Below, in pieces: positions 7,356-15,727 of a stretch of DNA of 64,000 nt. Positions within the stretch are counted from its first letter, which is position 1. Each line of letters starts with the position of its first letter. Origin of the DNA: JALYGJ01 sp963781705 (GTDB taxonomy: Bacteria > Chloroflexota > Limnocylindria > Limnocylindrales > CSP1-4). The notes below the pieces were generated by a model that had not been told where the DNA came from, did not search any database, and worked only from the letters and a program-made list of their open reading frames with translations. The stretch spans positions 682,001 to 746,000 of the forward strand of contig CAWAGP010000001.1 in assembly GCA_963781705.1 (NCBI GenBank), in the 5' to 3' direction. The translations under genes were made by a program, and so were the position numbers.

Positions 7356-8270
7356 ATGCTGACCATCGGGCTCGGCGGACTTGGGCTCGTGTGCGTCGTC
7401 AGTGCGGCCGTTCTGCTGCGCACGGTCGGCCGTGGCTATCGCCTAGGGCGGATCCTATGGGCGGCGCCGCAGGTTGACATCGCGGACGTCCCCCGGCTGA
7501 GCGGCTCGCGGCTGCACTTCGTGCGCGTCTCCGGTCGCGTCAGCAGCGACGAGGAATTCCCGGACGAGCACGACCGGCCGCTGGTCTTCCGCCGCAAGCG
7601 CGTGCAGGTGCTCGAGCCGTCCGGCCGCTGGCGGACAGTGGCGGATGATCGCGAGGCGGTGCCATTCGGCGTCGAATCGCGGTCTGACGTCGTCGCAGTC
7701 GACGCAGACGCCCTGGGCGACGGGCTGGTCGTCGTTCCGCGCGAAGCAGCAGGTCGCGCACGCGACCTGCCGACCGACCTGCTGGCGGACCTGAATGACA
7801 TCGACCCAGAGGCGACGGCGAGATTGCTGGTGGAACAGATCTCAGCAGTGGAACAGGCGACGGTCGCCGGCCGACCGGTCGTGCGCGACGGTAAGGCGAT
7901 GCTCACCGCGGACACGAACCGGCCGTTGATCGTGACCACACTGGATCCGCCGGAGGCGATGCGCGTGCTCGGCGCCGAGCATCGTGGTCGCGTGCGCACC
8001 GCGGCGGCGCTGTTGGTGCTGGGCGCGGCCCTGATCGTGCTCGCACTGTTGCTCGGCCTGGCCGCGCCGGCCCTCGCCGCGTCACCAGCGGCCACCCTGC
8101 CGCCCTCGCCGGCGCCGTCGCCGTTGCTCATCGACCCGCTCGATCCACGTGCCGGCGCCGGCGCCAGCCTGACCGGCGCGCCGCTGTTCGCCGCCATGCT
8201 GATCGTCACCATGGGCGTCGCCGTCGCACTAGGGACGATCATCTACGCTCGACTGGCGGCGCGCCGCTAA
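7356..8270 (+). CDS. Membrane protein with GIDE-like (MUL1-related) domain
   Basis: The 304-aa protein has an N-terminal helix (about residues 2-22), a soluble central domain, a second helix (about 218-242), a Pro/Ala/Ser linker and a third helix (about 277-298). The central LHFVRVSGRVSSDEEF, RPLVFRRKRVQV and VPFGVESRSDVVAV with a run of short strands resembles the GIDE domain shared by eukaryotic mitochondrial ligase MUL1 and many bacterial membrane proteins of unknown role; the RING finger is absent. ATG at 7356, no clear Shine-Dalgarno. Function unknown; the domain suggestion is from pattern only. Confidence 0.7.
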   Translation: MLTIGLGGLGLVCVVSAAVLLRTVGRGYRLGRILWAAPQVDIADVPRLSGSRLHFVRVSGRVSSDEEFPDEHDRPLVFRRKRVQVLEPSGRWRTVADDREAVPFGVESRSDVVAVDADALGDGLVVVPREAAGRARDLPTDLLADLNDIDPEATARLLVEQISAVEQATVAGRPVVRDGKAMLTADTNRPLIVTTLDPPEAMRVLGAEHRGRVRTAAALLVLGAALIVLALLLGLAAPALAASPAATLPPSPAPSPLLIDPLDPRAGAGASLTGAPLFAAMLIVTMGVAVALGTIIYARLAARR

Positions 8271-8354
8271 GCGCTCGCGCGACGGGTCGGCTAACACGAT
8301 TGGGACCATTGGGCAACTGGCAGGTGGCATGAGGTTGCCTACGCTCGTTTTGCC

Positions 8355-11249
8355 TTGGAAAGCACTACCCGAGTTACCAATTCTCACCAGGCCGACCAGA
8401 CCAACAAACGGCCCCCAGCGCAATCGTGGACGGCAGCCGGCCAGCCGGCCCACCGCTCGCTGCTGACGGTCCAGCAGACGGCTGCCCTTCTCGGCATCCA
8501 CGCCAACACGGTCCGCAGTTGGACCGATGAAGGCCGACTGACGTGCCTGCGCATCAATACCCGTGGCGACCGGCGCTACGCGCGTGACGAGCTCGATCGC
8601 TTCCTGGCCCACGCCGGCGCACTGCCGGAGACGGATGCGCCCGGCGACCGCCGCACGGCCGACCACGTTGCTGCCCGCCAGGGTGCCCGCGCCGGTGGCC
8701 GGTCAGCGCACCGTCAGCAGCTGCTACATCAGCTGGCCGCTGCGTGTATCGACAAGACGGACGTCGATGGTTTGCTGCAGGCGGCGGCGGCCATCCTGCA
8801 TCGCGAGGGTGGCTACCGAGCCGTGGCGCTGATCGCCACCGATGGGCAGGTACAGCAGCTCTTCGGCCGCACGCCAATCGAGGCGGCCGTGCGCCGCCGC
8901 CGCGCCGACCGTGATGAGCCCGCCTTCGGCCGGATGGCAAGCACCACCGGGGTGTATCGAGCATATCTGCCGATCGCGGCCGACGGCACCAAGTACGGCA
9001 CGCTGGTGATCAGCGGCACCCGGTCGACGCGCACGTCCGACGAGGCGGACCTGCTGGCCGCGGTCGCCACCCAACTGGCCGTCGCAGTGCGCATGCGCCA
9101 GCAACTGACCGACGCGTCGCGTGCCCAGCATCGAGCCGAAATGCTGATGGCTGCCAGCACTGAGATGGCATCGCAACTCGACCTGACGCGCATCCTGGAT
9201 CAACTCGTAGTGCGTGCGGCGGAGCTCTTCGGGGCCGAACACGCAGCCGTGTTCCGGCGCCTCCCGGCGGGAGCCATGCGCACGCGCGCCACGTACAACC
9301 TGTCCAACGAGTTCCAGCAGATCATTGAGCACGCGTCGACCCTGCCGGTAACCGAGACAGCCTTCGATGAGCGGCGCGTCGTGTCGGCGATCAACTTCCC
9401 CGACGACCCGCGGGGCATCGAACTGCGGCCCGCCTTCCGGCGCGAAGGGATAAACACGGTGACCGTGGCGCCGCTGCTGTCCGACGCTGAGCCGCTCGGC
9501 GTCCTGGCGCTGTACCACGACCACGAGCACAACTGGTCGGACGACGACCTTGCGCTACTGGAACAACTCTCCCACCAAGCATCCGGCGTGCTGCGCAATG
9601 CCCAGAACTTCAGCCAGATGGCGACGTGGGCCGCGCAGCTCCAGTCGATCCAGCAGCTCGGCGCGCGGCTGACCCGGCTACGCTCGGTGAACGACATTGG
9701 CCAGGCCATCTGCGCCGAGCTGAACCAGCTGATCGACTTCCACAACGTGCGCGTGTATCGCCTCGCCGGCGCCGCGTGCGTGCCGGTCGCCTTCCGCGGC
9801 CAGATCGGCGAATACGAGGGCGAAGACAGCGACCAGTTGCGCATCGAAGTGGGAGAGGGCGTGACCGGCTGGGTAGCGCGCTATGGTGTGGCACAGAACG
9901 TCGGCGATGCGGCCAACGACCGGCGCTCCAAGACCATTCCGGGCACCGAAGACGGTCTCGACGAGTCTTTGCTGCTGGCACCGATGCTCTTCGAGGACGA
10001 GGTCATCGGCGTGATCGTGTTGGCCAAGCTAGGCCTCCACCAGTTCACCGCCGACGACCTGCGCCTGCTCGAGATCTACGCCTCGATCGCCGCGCAAGCG
10101 ATGGCCAATGCCGACACGACCGAGCAACTGCGATCACAGTCGCAGGCGCTCGAGCGACAGCTCAACAGCCAGCGTGAGCTGCTGCGCGTCACCGAATCGC
10201 TGCTCGGCACGCTCGACACGCAGGCACTGCTCGAGCAAATCGCCGACAGCCTCGGCGCCCTGCTACGCGTCGACAACATCTGCGTCGACATCCATGACGA
10301 ACAAGAGCACGTCCTGCGGCCGATATTTGCCCGCGGCGTCCATGCCGCGCAGTACATGGCCGAAACCCTTCCCGACGATCAGGGCGAGGGCGGTCACGTC
10401 ATCCAGGCAGGCGAGCCGCTGCTGGTTGAGGATGAGTTGAGCGACGTGCGCGTGGCGCACTTCCAGACGACCGGCCCGGTTCCCGGTTCACTGATCATTG
10501 CTCCGCTGCGCAGCGGCGAACGCATTCTGGGCGTATTGACCATCGAACGTCTGGGCGACGTGCGCGCGTCACGCTTCAACGAGGAAGAGTTCGAGCTCGT
10601 CAAGCTGTTCGCGGCGCACGTCTCGATTGCGCTGCGTAATGCCGAGGCTCACCGGGCGGTCGAGCTGCGTGCCGAGACGGACACGTTGACCGGGCTGTGG
10701 AACCACGGCGCGCTGACGCAGAACCTCGACCAGCTCGTCGAACAGGACGGCCGCTTTGCCGCGCTGATGGTCGACCTCGATCACTTCAAGCGTTACAACG
10801 ATGCCTTGGGGCACCAGGCGGGCAACGTCATGCTCCAGCGCGTGGCAAGCGTATTGCGCGGCGCATGCCGAGAGTCAGATCCCGTGTTCCGCTATGGCGG
10901 TGACGAGTTCATGGTCCTGCTGCCTTCGGCGGCACTGGCCGGTGCACGCACCGTCGCCGCCAAGGTCCGCGCCGCCGTAGCGGACATCAACGACGATCAC
11001 AGGTTGCCGGTGCCGCTGGCGTGCTCGATCGGCATTTCCGTCTATCCGCGCGATGGCGCCAACGGGGCGGAGATCATCCTGGCGGCGGACCGGGCGTGCT
11101 ACGCCGCCAAGCGCGCGGGCCGCGACCGCATCGCGACGGCCACCGAAGGGCTGGCCCTCGCCGCGGAGTTCCAGCCGACCGAGCCGACGTCGGCCGAGTC
11201 GACCGAGGCGGCCTACCTCTCCTTGGCTACCGCCACCTCGGCTGCCTGA
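8355..11249 (+). CDS. Diguanylate cyclase with N-terminal excisionase/MerR-type DNA-binding domain and four GAF domains
   Basis: The 964-aa protein combines a helix-turn-helix of the excisionase/BldC type (residues about 35-85: LTVQQTAALLGIHANTVRSW, then the wing RINTRGDRRYARDEL), four GAF sensor domains in tandem (about 115-250, 258-420, 428-585, 600-775) and a C-terminal GGDEF domain (about 785-930). Catalysis looks intact: DTLTGLWNHGAL, VDLDHFKRYND and YGGDEFMVLLP are present. An inhibitory-site RxxD (RESD) sits five residues before GGDEF, as expected for feedback by c-di-GMP. No membrane segment, so cytosolic. TTG at 8355 is the only plausible start, with TACGCT at 8340-8345. It could tie a ligand signal to both c-di-GMP synthesis and DNA binding. 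Confidence 0.92.
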   Translation: MESTTRVTNSHQADQTNKRPPAQSWTAAGQPAHRSLLTVQQTAALLGIHANTVRSWTDEGRLTCLRINTRGDRRYARDELDRFLAHAGALPETDAPGDRRTADHVAARQGARAGGRSAHRQQLLHQLAAACIDKTDVDGLLQAAAAILHREGGYRAVALIATDGQVQQLFGRTPIEAAVRRRRADRDEPAFGRMASTTGVYRAYLPIAADGTKYGTLVISGTRSTRTSDEADLLAAVATQLAVAVRMRQQLTDASRAQHRAEMLMAASTEMASQLDLTRILDQLVVRAAELFGAEHAAVFRRLPAGAMRTRATYNLSNEFQQIIEHASTLPVTETAFDERRVVSAINFPDDPRGIELRPAFRREGINTVTVAPLLSDAEPLGVLALYHDHEHNWSDDDLALLEQLSHQASGVLRNAQNFSQMATWAAQLQSIQQLGARLTRLRSVNDIGQAICAELNQLIDFHNVRVYRLAGAACVPVAFRGQIGEYEGEDSDQLRIEVGEGVTGWVARYGVAQNVGDAANDRRSKTIPGTEDGLDESLLLAPMLFEDEVIGVIVLAKLGLHQFTADDLRLLEIYASIAAQAMANADTTEQLRSQSQALERQLNSQRELLRVTESLLGTLDTQALLEQIADSLGALLRVDNICVDIHDEQEHVLRPIFARGVHAAQYMAETLPDDQGEGGHVIQAGEPLLVEDELSDVRVAHFQTTGPVPGSLIIAPLRSGERILGVLTIERLGDVRASRFNEEEFELVKLFAAHVSIALRNAEAHRAVELRAETDTLTGLWNHGALTQNLDQLVEQDGRFAALMVDLDHFKRYNDALGHQAGNVMLQRVASVLRGACRESDPVFRYGGDEFMVLLPSAALAGARTVAAKVRAAVADINDDHRLPVPLACSIGISVYPRDGANGAEIILAADRACYAAKRAGRDRIATATEGLALAAEFQPTEPTSAESTEAAYLSLATATSAA

Positions 11250-12184
11250 GCGCGGCCGCGCGATTTGGCGGCGTCAGGCGCCGCCGGCGGACGCATGATC
11301 CGGAGTACGGCCCCTTCGGCCAGTCCGAGTGCCTTGGCCGCGCTTCCCCGGTTCTGGCCGACGCACAGGCGGCCGTACGAATCCTCGAACAGCAGCAGGC
11401 CACCGGGCGCCACCTCGCCGAAGGTCGTTGCCCATGGCAGCGAGTGGCGAACCGGCCCGCGCGCGCTGCGCCGCTGCTCGATCACCTCGAGCGCCAGCGT
11501 CTCGCCATGCTGCAACCCAGAGATGGCGTCCTGCAGGTCCGACGTCAGGCCGGCCAGCTTCAGATTGCCGAACGTGTCGCGATAGATCACGGTCGTCTCG
11601 AGTTCGCCATCGCGCAGCACGACCGGCGGCCAGTCGAGCGTGGTCAAGCTGCGTACGTCGACCTGCGGGCCGATCGACTCGAGTTGCACGCCCTGCGCCA
11701 GGTGCGCGGCGGCCGGGGCGAACAGGTCGCGGCCATGAAACGTCGCGGTCACGACCGGCAGATGGTATTGCGGATTCTCGATCAGATGCGCCCTGACGAT
11801 GCCGCCCAGCCGCTCCGCGCCGGCCAGTAACAGGCCGTTGTCCGGGCCGATCAGGTAGTCGCCGCGCGCCACCTCGATGGCGATCGGCCGGCGCGCAGTG
11901 CCGACACCCGGGTCGATCACCGCCGCGTGAGCGCCGACGGGTAGGAACGGCAGCGCGCACCACAGCATCAGCGCGCCGTGGCGGACGTTGTATTTCTTGA
12001 CCTGGTGGCTGATGTCGACGATCAGCGCGTCAGGAGCGATGCCCAGGATCACGCCACGGGCGATGGCCGGCGATGGGTCGCGCAGGCCCCAGTCGGTGAG
12101 CAGGCTGACGAACGGGCGCGTCGTATCGTGCGGCAACCGGGCCGCAGCCGGGGTCGTGACGATGCGCGTATAGCGTCGAGCCAT
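11213..12184 (-). CDS. S-adenosyl-L-methionine hydrolase (adenosine-forming), DUF62/SAM hydroxide adenosyltransferase family
   Basis: This 323-aa enzyme is of the family related to the SAM-dependent fluorinase; most members use water to split SAM into adenosine and methionine. Motifs: LLTDWGLRDPSPAIARGVIL (the TDxGxxD region), IVDISHQVKKYNVRHGA, VIDPGVG, IGPDNGLL and DTFGNLKL. It lacks evidence for halide use. The ATG at 12184 is chosen because an ATG-proximal TACCAT (12198-12193) lies eight bases upstream; a longer frame to 12355 would run through the divergent WYL gene. Its 3' end overlaps the convergent GGDEF gene by 37 bases. Confidence 0.9.
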   Translation of the reverse strand: MARRYTRIVTTPAAARLPHDTTRPFVSLLTDWGLRDPSPAIARGVILGIAPDALIVDISHQVKKYNVRHGALMLWCALPFLPVGAHAAVIDPGVGTARRPIAIEVARGDYLIGPDNGLLLAGAERLGGIVRAHLIENPQYHLPVVTATFHGRDLFAPAAAHLAQGVQLESIGPQVDVRSLTTLDWPPVVLRDGELETTVIYRDTFGNLKLAGLTSDLQDAISGLQHGETLALEVIEQRRSARGPVRHSLPWATTFGEVAPGGLLLFEDSYGRLCVGQNRGSAAKALGLAEGAVLRIMRPPAAPDAAKSRGRAQAAEVAVAKER

Positions 12185-12222
12185 GGGTTCCGATGGTAAG
12201 CGCGAGGCGTTAACTTCTGCTT

Positions 12223-13221
12223 GTGACGAGTGGACTCGACCGAGGTGGCGCCAAATGGGACCGGGCGGCGCGCTATCTGCGCATCGCCATGAGCCTGCGC
12301 GACCATCCCGGCGGCATGTCGGCCCAGGCGCTGGCCGACCGGATCGGCGTCTCAAAGCGCACCGTGTACCGCGACCTGCAGGCGATGGACGCCGACGCCG
12401 AACTGCCCATCTGGCAGGAAGGCGGCAAGTGGGGCCTCGATCGCGAGGCCTTCCTCCAGCCGCTGGCGCTCACGCTGCACGAGGCCACGACGCTTTTCCT
12501 GGCGGCACGAATGCTCGCCAAGGCGAGCGACGAGCACGACACCGAGTTGATCGGCGCCTTCGTCAAGCTCGCCCAGATCCTGCCACCGGTCCTCGCCGAG
12601 CACATCGAGGCGACCGTCGATGCGTTCTCCACGACACCGCGGAACGAACGCTTCACGCGCGTCTTCCGGACGCTGGCCGAGGCGTGGGCGCAGCGGCGCG
12701 TGGTCGAGATCGAGTACGACGCGGGCGTCTACGACCCAACGCGCGCGCCGCGCCGAACGCGCGTGCAGCCGTGGGCGATCGAGCCGTCGGCGCTCACGCA
12801 CGCGCTGTACCTGATCGGTTGGGACGAAACGCGTGGCGCGCGGCGCACCTTTAAGGTCGAACGCATCCTGAGCGCCGCGCTGACACCGGAGACATTCGCG
12901 GCGCCAGCCGGCGGGGCACCGGCAAGCGACCTGTTGCGCGCCTGGGACGTGATCGCCGACGAGCCGCCCGTCCCTGTCGTCATCCGCTTCTCGGCAGCAG
13001 TAGCCAAACGCGCGGCCGAGACGCGCTGGCACCCCAGCCAGGAGCTCGAGGCGCAGCCGGACGGCGGCCTGCTGTGGCGCGGCCTCGTATCGGGCATGCG
13101 CGAGATCCGCATCTGGATCCTGGGGTGGGGCGCAGACGCCGTGGTGCTCGAACCAGCGGAGTTGCGCACCGACGTCGCGGACGAACTAAGGGCTGCAGCC
13201 GCCCTCTACGAGCACCCCTGA
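12223..13221 (+). CDS. YafY-type transcriptional regulator with HTH_11 and WYL domains
   Basis: The 332-aa protein has an N-terminal winged helix (about residues 15-70: RDHPGGMSAQALADRIGVSK then RTVYRDLQAMDAD) and a C-terminal WYL domain (about 145-220), where VVEIEYDAGVYDPT and VQPWAIEPSALTHALYLIGW represent the ligand-binding core, plus a WCX-like C-terminal extension. Such regulators sense nucleotides or nucleic-acid ligands, often in DNA-damage or defence settings. GTG at 12223; TAACTT at 12211-12216 is six bases before it, so it is probably leaderless. It is divergent from the SAM hydrolase with only 38 bases between starts. Target genes unknown. Confidence 0.9.
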   Translation: MTSGLDRGGAKWDRAARYLRIAMSLRDHPGGMSAQALADRIGVSKRTVYRDLQAMDADAELPIWQEGGKWGLDREAFLQPLALTLHEATTLFLAARMLAKASDEHDTELIGAFVKLAQILPPVLAEHIEATVDAFSTTPRNERFTRVFRTLAEAWAQRRVVEIEYDAGVYDPTRAPRRTRVQPWAIEPSALTHALYLIGWDETRGARRTFKVERILSAALTPETFAAPAGGAPASDLLRAWDVIADEPPVPVVIRFSAAVAKRAAETRWHPSQELEAQPDGGLLWRGLVSGMREIRIWILGWGADAVVLEPAELRTDVADELRAAAALYEHP

Positions 13222-13286
13222 CTCGTCGGCCGTACCGGCGCCCGGGATTTGTTCAGGTGACTTGAAAACGGGCCACGCGACAGGTC

Positions 13287-13688
13287 TCAGGCGCTCTGGC
13301 GGACCGCCTTCGCGAACCGCTTCAGCCAGTAGCGCCACATCTCGGTGTGCAGATCGACCTGCTCTGGCGTGGGCAGGCCCACGTGGCGCAGCGTGACGTG
13401 CGTGCGTGCAGGGCCGTGATCGATCGCGTCGAGCGCTAGCACGCTCGACGAGCCCAGTGGTTGGTCGACCCAATCCCAGCTGAAGCTGATGTGCTGCGGG
13501 GGGTCGAAGGCGAGCACCTCGCCGGTGGCCACGGCAGCGCGGAGACGGACGGTCATCTTGCCGCCGACGCGCGGATCAAGCTCAGCATCGTCCAGCCATT
13601 GCCGCAGACCATCGGCCGCGGCCAACAGTTCAAAGACCTTGTCCTGCGGCGCGAAAACCTCAACCTGCAGCTCGACGCGGTCGCTCAC
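13287..13688 (-). CDS. SRPBCC/AHSA1-family protein (START-like ligand-binding fold)
   Basis: The 133-aa protein reads VSDRVELQVEVFAPQDKVFE at its start and has the AHSA1 pattern: WLDDAELDPRVGGKM, a central PPQHISFSWDWVD and C-terminal WRYWLKRFAKAV helix. The fold forms a deep hydrophobic pocket; the natural ligand is not predictable. GTG at 13688 overlaps the stop of the upstream membrane protein by four bases (GTGA), so the two are translationally coupled. The longer open frame to 14246 is read-through in the membrane gene. Confidence 0.85.
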   Translation of the reverse strand: MSDRVELQVEVFAPQDKVFELLAAADGLRQWLDDAELDPRVGGKMTVRLRAAVATGEVLAFDPPQHISFSWDWVDQPLGSSSVLALDAIDHGPARTHVTLRHVGLPTPEQVDLHTEMWRYWLKRFAKAVRQSA

Positions 13689-15688
13689 AGCCCGGGCCCG
13701 GCCTCTGGGCCTTCCGGTCCGGCCGCCGCGCCGTGTCCAGGGCGGAATCGGAAGTACGCCCAGAAGGCCGCCGACGCCACGCCAAAGGCGACGAGTAGGA
13801 CAACCATCGTCACGAACGAGGTCCGCGTGGTGTCGCCCAGGTAGCCGGCGCCGGCGGCCGGGTTGAGTAGCACGTGGGCGAAGGCAAATACGCCCAGGGC
13901 GATGAGTAGGAGCCACACCCGCCGATCCCACTCGTAAACCGCGGCGCCGGGCAGGAAGCGCAGCGGCAGCATCGCGAACATCGCGTTCTCGATGCCGGCC
14001 ACGACTACGGTCACGGTCGCCGCCTCGAGCAACGTGCCCATGAAAACGTCCGTCGGGCCCAGGCCGCCACGCAGCAGCGCCAAAGTGATCCAGGCGACCA
14101 GCGCGGCAGCCAGCGAAACGCCGGCTGCGGCCGCCTCGGCCTTGCCCTCGGTCTCGTGGGTCACTTCGTGCGCGAAGTAGAAGCCGACGATCAGCCCGTA
14201 CAGATAGCCGGGCTGGAAATCGACCAGCCGGCTGAGCAGCACGCACACCATGGCGATGCCCAGCGTGGCCGGCAGCGCCCGAACGGTGAGCCCGATCGAG
14301 TGGCGGCGACTGAAGAGGATCAGCGGGATGCCGTAGGCGAGCAGGATGATGAGGAGGCCGGCCGCCAGCCCAAGCAGCTCCGCCAGCGACCCAAGGCTAA
14401 GGCCGAAAGTGGGGTCGAGGAATGAGTAGAGGAGTGCCGAGAGCAGGATGAAGCCGACGACGCCGAGCGGCGTGCGCCATACGTCGGCGCCCGGCGCCAC
14501 GGTCGGGATCGGCTCTGGACCAGGCTCGAACACCGGTTCATGCTGCCCCGGGGGCGGCGGGACAGCGGCTGGCGCGATGATGGGCGGCGGCACGCTGCTG
14601 GTCGGTTGCACCTGTCGGCTGGCCTGACGGTTGGCCCAGCGGGCGCGCAACCACGCGACAAAGCGTGCCCAGGCCGCGGAGAGACGGCGGCGCAGCCGCG
14701 CCAGCATGGCCATGACCTCGTCGTAGTTGTCCTCGAGCGTGCTGTTGAAGATCGCCGACGGGAAGGGGACGAGGAGGATGACCACGGCCGTGATCGCGAC
14801 CGACTGCGCGACGACGACGGGATCGAGCGTGACCTGGAGCGGATCGGGGACCGACGAGGCGAGCGATTGCGTCGCCGCGGGCGATCCACCGATCGGCGAG
14901 AAGAACGTGTCGTGCGAAACCGTCGCGACGCCGCCGGCGGGCAGGCTGAGCTGCCATGACAGGCCGGCAGCGTTGTCCTCGAGCACGTCACAGTCGCACG
15001 TATCCGGGAACGGCTGCTGCGCGTCGATCAAGGCCCACATGGCGCTGTAAACGCCCTCGAAGTAGTTGCTGCCAGCCGTCGCCGGGAGCCACTGTTCGAT
15101 ACGCGAGCTCGAACTCTGGTCGACGACGCATGCCGGCGCGCCGCGGTCGACACGGCCGTAGCCGATGTCGTGCTCCTGCAGGTAGCAGTCACCCGCCCGA
15201 TACAGGGTGCCGCTGACGGCGGCGCTGCCGCCGTTGGCAATGGTGATGTCCGTCCGGTACATCTGCGTGCCGACGACGTAAGTGTCGGTCTGCGTGAGCT
15301 GGAGGCCGGTCGATCCCGCATTCACCACCGTCACGACGCGATAGGGATCGCTCGCCGACCCACTGCCCGCGACCGCCGACTGGCTGACCGGCGTCCACGG
15401 TGTGGCGCCGAGACCGGCCTGGGGCACGTCGCCGGGCGCGTACAGGGTGCCGCCGAACGCCAGGAAAGTGCCGCACGCGCCGATGTCGCCGTCGTACAGC
15501 TCGAGCGACAGGTCGTCCTGATGGGCCACCTGGCAATTGAGGTCGTTGCTGACGATGACTCGCGTCAAGGGTCCGGCCGAGTCGATCTCTGCAATGCCGT
15601 CCGCGGCCAGGGCAAACGGCGCCAGCAGCAACATCGACGCCAGGGCAGTGACAGCGCCACGCAGGAGCACGCGCGAGAATCCTTGCAC
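13685..15688 (-). CDS. Large exported/multi-spanning membrane protein of unknown function
   Basis: The 667-aa protein has a cleavable-looking signal peptide (residues 1-28, ending FALAADG), an extracytoplasmic region to about 290 with cysteines that could form disulphides (LQEHDIGYG, DTCDCDVLEDN), a membrane helix near 295-315 followed by FNSTLEDNYDEVMAML, a basic arginine-rich and proline-rich cytoplasmic stretch (about 330-400) and then about eight helices to the C-terminus. FYFAHEVTHETEGKAEA sits between helices. The sequence is close to protease-like HExxH (HEVTH), which in a membrane setting might bind metal, but this is conjecture. GTG at 15688 lies right before the signal peptide. It is coupled to the SRPBCC gene. 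Confidence 0.75.
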   Translation of the reverse strand: MQGFSRVLLRGAVTALASMLLLAPFALAADGIAEIDSAGPLTRVIVSNDLNCQVAHQDDLSLELYDGDIGACGTFLAFGGTLYAPGDVPQAGLGATPWTPVSQSAVAGSGSASDPYRVVTVVNAGSTGLQLTQTDTYVVGTQMYRTDITIANGGSAAVSGTLYRAGDCYLQEHDIGYGRVDRGAPACVVDQSSSSRIEQWLPATAGSNYFEGVYSAMWALIDAQQPFPDTCDCDVLEDNAAGLSWQLSLPAGGVATVSHDTFFSPIGGSPAATQSLASSVPDPLQVTLDPVVVAQSVAITAVVILLVPFPSAIFNSTLEDNYDEVMAMLARLRRRLSAAWARFVAWLRARWANRQASRQVQPTSSVPPPIIAPAAVPPPPGQHEPVFEPGPEPIPTVAPGADVWRTPLGVVGFILLSALLYSFLDPTFGLSLGSLAELLGLAAGLLIILLAYGIPLILFSRRHSIGLTVRALPATLGIAMVCVLLSRLVDFQPGYLYGLIVGFYFAHEVTHETEGKAEAAAAGVSLAAALVAWITLALLRGGLGPTDVFMGTLLEAATVTVVVAGIENAMFAMLPLRFLPGAAVYEWDRRVWLLLIALGVFAFAHVLLNPAAGAGYLGDTTRTSFVTMVVLLVAFGVASAAFWAYFRFRPGHGAAAGPEGPEAGPGL

Positions 15689-15727
15689 GGCCTAAAGATA
15701 AGGGCCGGGCGCACACCCGGGAATGGG

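Noticed and set aside
12185..12355. N-terminal extension of the SAM hydrolase
   Set aside because: It would overlap the divergent WYL gene and its promoter; an ATG with a nearby TACCAT explains the start.
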